Below are positions 36,724 to 43,399 of a stretch of DNA of 44,693 nt, in pieces (the first letter of the stretch is position 1; each line of letters opens with the position of its first letter). The notes under the pieces are model-generated. The model was not told the DNA's origin. It did no database searches and saw only the letters and a list, made by a program, of their open reading frames with translations. The stretch lies in the IMG/VR virus record IMGVR_UViG_3300028393_000111, positions 1 through 44,693 of that record. One strand, written 5' to 3'. The translations under genes were made by a program, and so were the position numbers. Origin of the DNA: a virus.

Positions 36724-36743
36724 GACACGCCGTCAGCGTCGGC
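36724..36743. repeat. GC-rich hairpin, diverged copy
   Basis: GACACGCCGTCAGCGTCGGC, related to the 31759 repeat. Further palindromes TTCGAAC/GTTCGAA and ATTCATGATCGTGAAT follow to 36788. Confidence 0.6.
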
Positions 36744-36800
36744 ACTTTCGAACAAACGTTCGAATGCATATTTATTCATGATCGTGAATAAAAAAGCTGC

Positions 36801-36828
36801 GAGCAGTTTTATAACTTACTCAGGTTAT
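36801..36828 (-). ncRNA. H-type pseudoknot (copy C)
   Basis: Minus strand: ATAAC/GTTAT closing CTGAGTAA, linker AAAAC, TGCTC. GAGTA pairs with TGCTC through one T-G wobble, a compensating-type change. Begins 5-6 nt after the stop at 36834. Confidence 0.65.
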
Positions 36829-36833
36829 TTTTT

Positions 36834-37016
36834 TTATTCGTGTTTTAGATTTTTGTAGACTTCTTCGTGAAATCTATCGCTATCAAATTTCTCGTTATCA
36901 TCTGCGAACATCTGAGAAAAATCATAGACTAAATCTTCGAATACTTGTTGCGGAATTTCATCACCATAAGAGTTTAGAATTTCTGCTGTTGCTACATAGT
37001 CTTTGCGTGTCATCAT
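36834..37016 (-). CDS. phage protein MTRKDY type, 60 aa
   Basis: MMTRKDYVATAEILNSYGDE..., then DFSQMFADDNEKFDSDRFHEEVYKN. This short helical family (MTRKDFxxIAxxI...FxxxNPxFDxxRF) is very widespread in phages; function unknown. ATG 37013 is an equal start. Confidence 0.75.
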   Translation of the reverse strand: MMTRKDYVATAEILNSYGDEIPQQVFEDLVYDFSQMFADDNEKFDSDRFHEEVYKNLKHE

Positions 37017-37042
37017 TTTTTTATGTGTCCTTTTCTTTTTAG

Positions 37043-37213
37043 TTACTTGCTTGTTTTTACCATAGCAAAACGGCGAGAGCCATTTGCTAAAACTAAACTA
37101 ACGCGAGTTACCTTATTAGAAATCGGGGAGAAAGAAGCGATACGACCTGTAACGCCTGTCTTGCTAGTAGTGAAGAGGTCTCCGATTTGGTATGTGTATC
37201 CTGATAGTGTCAT
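37043..37213 (-). CDS. 56-aa small beta protein
   Basis: MTLSGYTYQIGDLFTTSKTG then VTGRIASFSPISNKVTRVSL..., a small SH3/KOW-like barrel pattern. A paralogue with a frame break follows upstream (37300). Confidence 0.65.
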   Translation of the reverse strand: MTLSGYTYQIGDLFTTSKTGVTGRIASFSPISNKVTRVSLVLANGSRRFAMVKTSK

Positions 37214-37250
37214 TCTGTTATGTCCTTTTCTTTTTGTTGGGTTTTGTGTT

Positions 37251-37279
37251 GAGCAGTTTTAATAGACTTGCTCAGGTCT
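37251..37279 (-). ncRNA. H-type pseudoknot (copy D)
   Basis: Minus strand: AGAC/GTCT closing CTGAGCAA, linker ATTAAAAC, TGCTC. A hairpin TTAGCG/CGCTAA (37281-37297) precedes it, as in copy A. Confidence 0.65.
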
Positions 37280-37299
37280 TTTAGCGTATTTCGCTAAGG

Positions 37300-37463
37300 T
37301 TAGATTGTTACTGTGGTGAAACGCTCTTCGCCATCAACATCAAGAAGCACTACTGTGCGGTTTGCGTCTTTTGGCTCGATTGCTTTGATGACTCCAGTAA
37401 TTCCGCTCTTCTGTGTTGTGAAGAGGTCGCCTACTTGGTATGTCTTATTTGCTACTGTCATTT
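37300..37463 (-). pseudogene. frame-broken paralogue of the 56-aa beta protein
   Basis: From ATG 37463 the frame reads MTVANKTY and then stops after TK. Removing two bases of a TATA run near 37440 gives a full 53-aa protein whose start ..KTYQVGDLFTTQKSGITGVI.. mirrors the intact copy (..YTYQIGDLFTTSKTGVTGRI..). Either a recent 2-bp insertion or a sequence error. Confidence 0.55.
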
Positions 37464-37498
37464 TTTTGTCCTTTTCTTTTAGGTGGTGATTTTCCTAG

Positions 37499-37520
37499 TA
37501 TAGCACTAGGGTCTGACATT
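37499..37520 (-). promoter_or_regulatory. TGTCAG-N10-TATACT promoter
   Basis: Upstream of the frame-broken gene and the genes behind it. Confidence 0.65.
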
Positions 37521-37529
37521 TTGTCAAAT

Positions 37530-37676
37530 TTAGAGGATTTCGTCTGGGTCGAAATCGGGGGTCGCTATGAATGAGAATTCATCTGAGTTCTCTTCTTCCC
37601 AAATGTCGTTCTGTTCTGAAATGAAATCGAGGGGGGATAGAGTAGAGGTTCTTTCCCAAGAGTAAGTGTATGACAT
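37530..37676 (-). CDS. 48-aa acidic protein
   Basis: Start at ATG 37676 overlapping the previous stop; MSYTYSWERTSTLSPLDFIS..., acidic C-terminus. Unknown. Confidence 0.55.
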   Translation of the reverse strand: MSYTYSWERTSTLSPLDFISEQNDIWEEENSDEFSFIATPDFDPDEIL

Positions 37677-37783
37677 TAGTTTAGTCCATTCTTTTTGAGG
37701 TCTTGATAGATAGCATAGCATAGGGGTATGACAACACCCAAGAGGGCTAGTTGCACTAGGGTAGTAATTATTCTATTAGTCAT
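37676..37783 (-). CDS. 35-aa membrane peptide containing a promoter
   Basis: MTNRIITTLVQLALLGVVIP then LCYAIYQDLKKNGLN, one transmembrane helix. The codons for VVIPLCYA are also a TGTCAT-N10 promoter for the next gene. Confidence 0.5.
   Translation of the reverse strand: MTNRIITTLVQLALLGVVIPLCYAIYQDLKKNGLN
37712..37733 (-). promoter_or_regulatory. TGTCAT-N10-TATGCT promoter (weak match)
   Basis: Fits the family with two changes; inside the 37676-37783 gene. Confidence 0.4.
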
Positions 37784-37937
37784 TTATTTCTACCTTTCGC
37801 AAGTGTGCCACTACATTTTTAGAAACCTTTTGTAGTTCGGCTACTGTCTTATTCATCTCATCAGCACTAGACGCTATGAATCCTACACCTAGTAGTGTAG
37901 CACCATCCCATAGTGAGTATTCTATTTTCATTTTCAT
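37776..37937 (-). CDS. hypothetical 53-aa protein
   Basis: MKMKIEYSLWDGATLLGVGF..., then an amphipathic helix (SADEMNKTVAELQKVSKNVVAHL). Long structured leader upstream. Confidence 0.55.
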   Translation of the reverse strand: MKMKIEYSLWDGATLLGVGFIASSADEMNKTVAELQKVSKNVVAHLRKVEIND

Positions 37938-38067
37938 TCTTTATCTTCTTTCTGTTAGATTCTTTTTTGTTGCTTAGGATTATTTGCCCTATTGCTAGGG
38001 GCTCACCTAAGATTTTTCTACTGGCAGGGATTTTGCCTATTTACTTTTTCTACCCTTATTTAGTTAT
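37938..38067 (-). promoter_or_regulatory. long structured 5' leader
   Basis: About 130 nt between the promoter at 38074 and ATG 37937. Outer CTTAGG/CCTAAG and inner CCCTA/TAGGG pair, and an AGAAAGAAG ribosome site ends it. No known riboswitch recognised. Confidence 0.4.
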
Positions 38068-38073
38068 GTCGCT

Positions 38074-38095
38074 AGTATAGCAGGGGGGTCTGACA
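38074..38095 (-). promoter_or_regulatory. TGTCAG-N10-TATACT promoter
   Basis: Drives 37776; operator centre 53.5 bp from the box. Confidence 0.7.
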
Positions 38096-38124
38096 AATAG
38101 GGGGCGACACGCCCTATGTGTCTA

Positions 38125-38140
38125 TGTGATTTAGCTCACA
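38125..38140. promoter_or_regulatory. CRP/GlxR-like operator
   Basis: TGTGA-TTTAGC-TCACA, overlapping the stop of the 38131 gene. Confidence 0.65.
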
Positions 38141-38334
38141 CGATTAGCGAATACCCATTGGGACTCGCTAGGGGTTAGATAGCGGTGAGAGATAAGACCC
38201 TCAGAGGCTACTAGATGGACATACGCCATACGGCTAATGTAGTTACCATTAGCAAGGCGGAAGATGGAATTAGACTTAGTATTACTACTAGCCATAGGAT
38301 GAGTAGGTTCTACTACTACTGTTAGTGAGTTCAT
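38131..38334 (-). CDS. hypothetical 67-aa protein
   Basis: Start at 38334 after AAAGGAG; a longer frame lacks a site. MNSLTVVVEPTHPMASSNTK..., then a helix YISRMAYVHLVASEGLISHRYLTPSES, helix-turn-helix-like. Unknown. Confidence 0.6.
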   Translation of the reverse strand: MNSLTVVVEPTHPMASSNTKSNSIFRLANGNYISRMAYVHLVASEGLISHRYLTPSESQWVFANRVS

Positions 38335-38633
38335 TAGAACTCCTTTCTTTATCAAGAACCTTTCTTGATTTTCTTTATAGTAGAATACTAGCACACTAAA
38401 TTGGAAAAATCAAGTCTAAACACGGCGTGTCGCAAAAAATTTATGTGATCTACCCCACATATGGGTGCAAAATGTTCGATTTGACCGTTATGTGCGGACT
38501 ATTTTTTTTCAAAAAAGGTTTTTGAAAATGGAATCATACAAATTAAAATTCCATTAACATTTTGATCAAAAGTAAAATACTCATTAGTAACATAGCTATG
38601 GACAAAAATGGCGGGAACTGCTAGAATTGAGCT
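38335..38633. other. gene-poor stretch with weak signals
   Basis: Holds a CAAGAA/TTCTTG hairpin in the leader of 38334, a TATAAA box, a GCGACACGCCG remnant, and an operator-like TGTGA-TCTACC-CCACA (38444-38459). A possible leftward frame at 38499-38696 conflicts with the gene at 38634 and has no signals. Confidence 0.5.
38598..38626 (+). promoter_or_regulatory. rightward promoter TGGACA-N17-TAGAAT
   Basis: TAGAAT ends 7 nt before ATG 38634, leaderless. Confidence 0.5.
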
Positions 38634-38741
38634 ATGAGAATAGTTATATGTGATATTTGTAAGAAAGAAATCGAGTCTAGATCTAAATTTGCTCACATGA
38701 CACTCTTAAATCACTTAAAAGAGCATAAAAATGTGACTTAG
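38634..38741 (+). CDS. C2H2-like zinc finger micro-protein, 35 aa
   Basis: MRIVICDICKKEIESRSKFA then HMTLLNHLKEHKNVT; CDIC plus H-x5-H. Resembles a single C2H2 finger, hence nucleic-acid or protein binding. Confidence 0.6.
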   Translation: MRIVICDICKKEIESRSKFAHMTLLNHLKEHKNVT

Positions 38742-38747
38742 ATCACA
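38732..38747. promoter_or_regulatory. CRP/GlxR-like operator
   Basis: TGTGA-CTTAGA-TCACA with central TA, between two small rightward genes. Confidence 0.6.
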
Positions 38748-38768
38748 TATATGTTAAACTAGTTTATT

Positions 38769-38843
38769 ATGAATACTTTTATAGCAGCAGTTGGAGTTGT
38801 AATTATTATCCTTATGACATTTTCTAACTTTATAGATCACTAA
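38769..38843 (+). CDS. 24-aa membrane peptide
   Basis: MNTFIAAVGVVIIILMTFSN then FIDH; one transmembrane helix. Flanked by two perfect operators. Confidence 0.45.
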   Translation: MNTFIAAVGVVIIILMTFSNFIDH

Positions 38844-38846
38844 ATA

Positions 38847-38862
38847 TGTGATTTATGTCACA
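38847..38862. promoter_or_regulatory. CRP/GlxR-like operator
   Basis: TGTGA-TTTATG-TCACA, in the 40-bp gap between converging genes. Confidence 0.6.
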
Positions 38863-38885
38863 CTTATAAACTCTAAACCTAAACT

Positions 38886-39131
38886 TTACTCTTCAGATTT
38901 GGTATTTTGCTCATCTTCAAATATAAAAGAAGGCGGGGGAGCAAGGACTTGTCCTTGTTGGTGCTTAAATAACATAGAATCAACATCAGCACCTAGCTTC
39001 TCACCAATCAAAGCTAACATATCATAATTTCGCTGGGATTGAATAAACATTGCACCAGATAACTCTCTTAAATTCTCTAGAATTTCTAAGATAGCGTCAG
39101 TATTGCCTAATTCTTCGCCTAAATTACCCAT
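38886..39131 (-). CDS. hypothetical helical 81-aa protein
   Basis: MGNLGEELGNTDAILEILEN..., coiled-coil-like (RNYDMLALIGEKLGADVDSM), then a Pro-rich acidic tail. Overlaps the previous gene by 8 nt. Confidence 0.6.
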   Translation of the reverse strand: MGNLGEELGNTDAILEILENLRELSGAMFIQSQRNYDMLALIGEKLGADVDSMLFKHQQGQVLAPPPSFIFEDEQNTKSEE

Positions 39132-39366
39132 TATCTATTTCTCCTATGATCTCTTTGGTTATATGGTCCCATTTATTGCCTTCCATTCCCGCCGAATGGT
39201 TTATTACTAAATCTCCGTCATCGTTGGTCATTGTATAAAGCCATTTTGCGGGGCTTACAGGGCTCTTTGCGACGATTATATCATTACAGCTAAGCTCTAT
39301 ACTAAAATTATCTACATCGTCGTCGTGAGCCTCTATGTAGGCTCTTTCTATACTAATTTTTGCCAT
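39124..39366 (-). CDS. hypothetical 80-aa protein
   Basis: MAKISIERAYIEAHDDDVDN..., beta-rich, VAKSPVSPAKWLYTMTNDDGD. No family recognised. Confidence 0.6.
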   Translation of the reverse strand: MAKISIERAYIEAHDDDVDNFSIELSCNDIIVAKSPVSPAKWLYTMTNDDGDLVINHSAGMEGNKWDHITKEIIGEIDNG

Positions 39367-39369
39367 ATG

Positions 39370-39612
39370 CTAATCCATTTTTTCGGGCTCACTCATTTCC
39401 GCCCTTATAATTTCAATTAAATTATTATATAAAGTGGAGCCAGCGGTATTTTTATACCCGCATGCAAAACAGTGTAGCACGATTTTTTCTTCTTCCTGCT
39501 GATGGCTCAATGGGAAGATCGCTTCTTCATTTTGGTGCATAGGACAGGCGAGGAAGTTTACCCTCCCCGCCTGTGCTAATTGTAAGTATTCTGAAAAGAC
39601 TTGTATTCGCAT
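39370..39612 (-). CDS. CHC2-like zinc domain protein, 80 aa
   Basis: CPMHQNEEAIFPLSHQQEEEKIVLHCFACGYK has the C-x2-H...C-x2-C layout of primase CHC2 zinc domains, without the rest of a primase. May bind single-stranded DNA. Its start shares a base with the transglycosylase stop. Confidence 0.65.
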   Translation of the reverse strand: MRIQVFSEYLQLAQAGRVNFLACPMHQNEEAIFPLSHQQEEEKIVLHCFACGYKNTAGSTLYNNLIEIIRAEMSEPEKMD

Positions 39613-40301
39613 TATGCGGTCACTAAGTTAGCCCTATTTAAAACAGAATTTACATATTGCCGAACAGTAGGATTTCCTGGAACTGGTTTGTTCCAAGTGC
39701 TCTTATTTCCTGCTCGGGAGGGCAATAGGTGTGCTGCAATTGCTTTTTCCCAGTCATGGTACTTATTGTAAGTAGCGTTCAATTCCAAAATTATCTTTTG
39801 ATCTTGAACCCATTCTGGGGCATGGCAAGCATCCTTGTAGCCTTTATAGTTATTCCATGTTGAAGGCATGTATTGGTACGCACCACATGCTGAACTGGAT
39901 CTGGACTTGCGATAATACGCTCCCGCTCCACCTGTTTCAGTGGATTTAAGTGCATTTGCTAGTCTTGAGATTATTACCCGCTTGTCTACTCTTGTTGTTT
40001 TTAGATTTAGCTCGTGGCTATAATCGGGCATTAAAAAAGTGCTTCTAGAAGATAAATCATTAATTAAATAAAGAGTTTTATGCATTCTTTTATTTAATAT
40101 ATTATTATAATCTATATTAATTATATCTTTTATATTAACTAAATTATTATATTTATTAATATATAATATATTTTTATTATACACTATTGCTTCCTTCATT
40201 GCAGCGTGTGCTTGTTGATCCACACCAAAAATTAGTGTGAGAATCATCACACATATCATTGTCCACGCTGTCCTTATCCTTGCTTTGTTCTCATTGTTCA
40301 T
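39612..40301 (-). CDS. secreted lytic transglycosylase-like protein
   Basis: 229 aa. A signal peptide (TAWTMICVMILTLIFGVDQQAHA) leads an Asn/Ile-rich spacer, then LKSTETGGAGAYYRKSRSSSACGAYQYMPSTWNNYKGY with E122 as catalytic Glu. The fold is the lysozyme/Rpf-like transglycosylase. The unusual AT-rich spacer (residues 40-80) has extreme base composition. It would cleave peptidoglycan at entry or lysis. Confidence 0.75.
   Translation of the reverse strand: MNNENKARIRTAWTMICVMILTLIFGVDQQAHAAMKEAIVYNKNILYINKYNNLVNIKDIINIDYNNILNKRMHKTLYLINDLSSRSTFLMPDYSHELNLKTTRVDKRVIISRLANALKSTETGGAGAYYRKSRSSSACGAYQYMPSTWNNYKGYKDACHAPEWVQDQKIILELNATYNKYHDWEKAIAAHLLPSRAGNKSTWNKPVPGNPTVRQYVNSVLNRANLVTA
40236..40251. 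promoter_or_regulatory. CRP/GlxR-like operator within the transglycosylase gene
   Basis: TGTGA-GAATCA-TCACA, perfect half-sites in the signal-peptide codons. Confidence 0.45.
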
Positions 40302-40346
40302 TTTGAACCTCCTGGGGTAAGAGTAGTAATATCCAGTCTATCATGA

Positions 40347-40352
40347 TATACT
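40347..40352 (+). promoter_or_regulatory. -10 box of the glycosyltransferase gene
   Basis: TGATATACT extended -10, 26 nt before the ATG, with AAAAGAG as ribosome site. Confidence 0.45.
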
Positions 40353-40378
40353 AAGAAAAACAACCCGAAAAGAGTGTT

Positions 40379-41380
40379 ATGCAAGTCTCATTTACTGGTG
40401 CTCCAGAATTTATGGATCGTAGCGTAGGTTACGGAGAAGCATCTAATCATATATTTAATTCATTTAACAAGCTGGGCATAGAATGTGTTGTTAAATCAAG
40501 AGAACCAAATATTGGTATTTCTTTTATTCAACCAACTAGTTATACATTTGCTAAAGATCAATACAAAATTGGTTATACACCTTGGGAGTCTACAGAATTA
40601 CTTTGGGGATGGGCAACTCCATTGAACCAAGTAATTGATGAACTCTGGGTAACATCCGAATGGAATGCAGAAATTTTTTCTAAGCACACTAACAAACCAA
40701 TATTTATTTATGAACACGGTATTGATGATAGTTGGATTCCTAAGAAACGTGAACTCAATAAATCCCGCCCTTTTAGATTTTTGCATGTAGGCGAACCCTC
40801 ATTTAGAAAAGACGGGCAGATGGTTGTAGATGCTTTTATTGCAACGTATGGAGACAATCCAGATTACGAGCTAATTTTAAAATGCAGTAGATTAAACACT
40901 ACAAGAGTTTATGACCCTATTACTGGAGAAATTTCTGGAAGCCCAAGTGCTTTTTATAAAAATATTAAAATTATTGAATCAGAATTAAGTGTAGAGCAGA
41001 TGAACGGTCTTTATGACATGTGCGATGTTTTTCTTTATCCATCTTGGGGTGAAGGTTTTGGTTTTAATCCATTACAAGCAATGGCATCTGGCATTCCAAC
41101 AATATGCACAGCAGGTTGGGCAACATATTCAAGATACATAACAATGCCGTTAGATTCTAAATGGTGGGACTCACCTTGGCAATCTACGCATCCAGGATTA
41201 ATGTTAAAACCAGATTATGCACAATTAAAAGATTGCATGCAACAAATTACAAAAGATTACAAAAGATACGCAGATTTAGCTTACAAAAATGCTTTCTTAA
41301 TTCATAAAGATTACAACTGGGAAAAAGTGTCTAAACCTGCAGTTGAGAGATTGAAAAAAATACAAAAAGACCATTTTTAA
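40379..41380 (+). CDS. GT-B (family 4-like) glycosyltransferase
   Basis: 333 aa. IGYTPWESTELLWGWATPLNQVIDELWVTSEW and FRFLHVGEPSFRKDGQMVVDAF, then DVFLYPSWGEGFGFNPLQAMASGIPTI, the donor-sugar EGFGxxPLEAMA site of GT4 enzymes. The acceptor-side domain is short. It probably glycosylates the virion or cell wall, or DNA, perhaps using the sugar nucleotide made by 6179. Confidence 0.85.
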   Translation: MQVSFTGAPEFMDRSVGYGEASNHIFNSFNKLGIECVVKSREPNIGISFIQPTSYTFAKDQYKIGYTPWESTELLWGWATPLNQVIDELWVTSEWNAEIFSKHTNKPIFIYEHGIDDSWIPKKRELNKSRPFRFLHVGEPSFRKDGQMVVDAFIATYGDNPDYELILKCSRLNTTRVYDPITGEISGSPSAFYKNIKIIESELSVEQMNGLYDMCDVFLYPSWGEGFGFNPLQAMASGIPTICTAGWATYSRYITMPLDSKWWDSPWQSTHPGLMLKPDYAQLKDCMQQITKDYKRYADLAYKNAFLIHKDYNWEKVSKPAVERLKKIQKDHF

Positions 41381-41437
41381 AATTTTAGTGTGATACACTA
41401 GGAGTCTATCTAAAAAATCCGAGGAGAACTATATTAA

Positions 41438-43369
41438 ATGTCTAGAACTATTGAAAACCCATATGAAAACTTTATCGCACTATCTCGCTATGCAAGATGG
41501 TTAGAAAACGAAAATCGTCGTGAGACATGGGGTGAAACAGTAGACCGCTACTTTAATTTTATGCAAGGTCATCTTCGTGATAATCATGGTTATGTAGCAG
41601 ATGAGGCACTTGTAACAGAACTTAAAGATGCAGTATTTAATCGCAATGTTATGCCGTCTATGCGTTCTGTAATGACTTCAGGACCAGCACTAGAAAGAGA
41701 AAATGTTGCAGGTTATAATTGCTCATTTATTCCAGTAGATAATCCTAGATCATTTGATGAAGCAATGTATATTCTTATGTGTGGTACTGGTGTTGGATTC
41801 TCTGTTGAGTATAAGTATGTTAATAAACTTCCCGCCCTTCCAGAAATATTAGAAAAGTCAAACACATTGATTTCTGTTGGGGATTCTAAAGAAGGTTGGG
41901 CTAAAGCGTACCGTGAACTTCTTTCACTTCTTTGGGCAGGACAAATTCCACAAATTGATATTAGCAAAATTCGTCCTTCAGGTGCTCGTCTTAAAACTAT
42001 GGGCGGAAGATCATCTGGACCACAACCGCTAGTTAATCTTTTTGATTTTACAATTAAAATTTTTAAGGGAGCTCTTGGTCGTCAACTTAAGCCAATTGAA
42101 GCTCACGACATTATGTGTAAGATTGGAGAAGTTGTAGTTGTTGGAGGCGTACGTCGTTCAGCATTAATTTCTCTTTCTAATATTAATGATATTGAGATGG
42201 CAGCAGCAAAAGCTGGTAATTGGTGGGAATCAAATGCACAACGTGCCCTAGCAAATAATTCTGTTGCATATTCACGTAAACCAGAAATGGCACAATTTAT
42301 AGCAGAATGGAAATCGCTTTATGATTCAAAATCGGGTGAAAGAGGTATCTACAATGTGGCAGCAGCCCAAAAGCAAGCAGCCAAATATGGTCGTCGTTCT
42401 GAAGAAATTCATTACGGAACAAATCCTTGCTCAGAAATTATTCTACGTCCTTATCAGTTTTGTAATCTTTCAGAAGTCGTATTACGTGAAGAAGATACAC
42501 CTGAAACTGTTGCAAATAAAGTTCGCCTTGCAACGATCCTAGGTACATGGCAATCAACACTTACAGACTTCAAGTATATTCGTAAAATTTGGAAAGATAA
42601 TACAGAAGAAGAACGCCTACTAGGAGTTTCACTTACTGGACAATTTGGTAATAAGTTTTTTTCAGGTCAAGACGGCATGGCAAAACTTGGTGAAGTCTTA
42701 GATAGACTTCGTGAATATTCTGTTGCTACAAACATTGAAGAAGCTGGAAAAATTGGGATTTCCGCTTCTGCCGCAATCACTTGCGTTAAGCCATCAGGCA
42801 CAGTATCTCAATTGGTCGGGGTAAGCTCAGGAATGCATCCTTGGCATTCAGAATACTATATTAGAACAGTTCGTGGAGATAAGAAAGATCCAATTACACA
42901 ATTCTTAAAAGATTCAGGTATTCCTGCAGAAGATGATGTAATGAAACCAAATGACACAACTGTATTTTCATTTCCAGTAAAAGCACCTTCAAATGCTATT
43001 ACTAGAAATAAAGTTAATGCAATTCAACAACTTGAAATTTGGCTTACATATCAACGCCATTGGTGTGAGCATAAGCCTTCTGTAACTATTACTGTTAAAG
43101 AAGATGAATGGATGGAAGTTGGAGCATGGGTTTATAAGCATTTTGACGAATGCTCTGGAATCTCTTTTCTTCCATATTCTGATCATACATATGCTCAAGC
43201 TCCATATCAAGAAGTTGAAAAAGAAGCTTATGATGAACTTGTTGCAAAAATGCCAAAAGCCATAAATTGGGAAGCATTATCACTATATGAGCTAGAAGAC
43301 TCAACTACTGGATCTCAAGCATTGGCTTGTGTATCTGGGGAATGTGAAATTGTAGATATTAACCAATAA
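41438..43369 (+). CDS. nrdJ: adenosylcobalamin-dependent (class II) ribonucleotide reductase
   Basis: 643 aa, monomeric type. The first active-site Cys is C95 (AGYNCSFIP), the catalytic motif is NPCSE at 329-333 with C342 (FCNLSEV), and the C-terminal pair C631/C636 (CVSGEC) shuttles electrons from thioredoxin. It would make deoxynucleotides for phage DNA. It depends on B12 from the host. AGGAGAAC precedes the start, and a TAGTGT-GAT-ACACTA palindrome lies upstream. Confidence 0.92.
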   Translation: MSRTIENPYENFIALSRYARWLENENRRETWGETVDRYFNFMQGHLRDNHGYVADEALVTELKDAVFNRNVMPSMRSVMTSGPALERENVAGYNCSFIPVDNPRSFDEAMYILMCGTGVGFSVEYKYVNKLPALPEILEKSNTLISVGDSKEGWAKAYRELLSLLWAGQIPQIDISKIRPSGARLKTMGGRSSGPQPLVNLFDFTIKIFKGALGRQLKPIEAHDIMCKIGEVVVVGGVRRSALISLSNINDIEMAAAKAGNWWESNAQRALANNSVAYSRKPEMAQFIAEWKSLYDSKSGERGIYNVAAAQKQAAKYGRRSEEIHYGTNPCSEIILRPYQFCNLSEVVLREEDTPETVANKVRLATILGTWQSTLTDFKYIRKIWKDNTEEERLLGVSLTGQFGNKFFSGQDGMAKLGEVLDRLREYSVATNIEEAGKIGISASAAITCVKPSGTVSQLVGVSSGMHPWHSEYYIRTVRGDKKDPITQFLKDSGIPAEDDVMKPNDTTVFSFPVKAPSNAITRNKVNAIQQLEIWLTYQRHWCEHKPSVTITVKEDEWMEVGAWVYKHFDECSGISFLPYSDHTYAQAPYQEVEKEAYDELVAKMPKAINWEALSLYELEDSTTGSQALACVSGECEIVDINQ

Positions 43370-43399
43370 ATGGTAAAATATAACCTATAGGGGTGTGAT

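Noticed and set aside
29571-36743. Hairpin repeats as phage attachment sites
   Set aside because: No integrase or excisionase is visible, and several copies are present; an att core would not be repeated.
31908-36836. Pseudoknots just after stop codons as read-through or frameshift signals
   Set aside because: Only two of four copies sit close to a stop, and no extended reading frame follows any of them.
41381-41437. Cobalamin riboswitch before nrdJ
   Set aside because: The gap is only 57 nt, too short, with a simple palindrome and a normal ribosome site.
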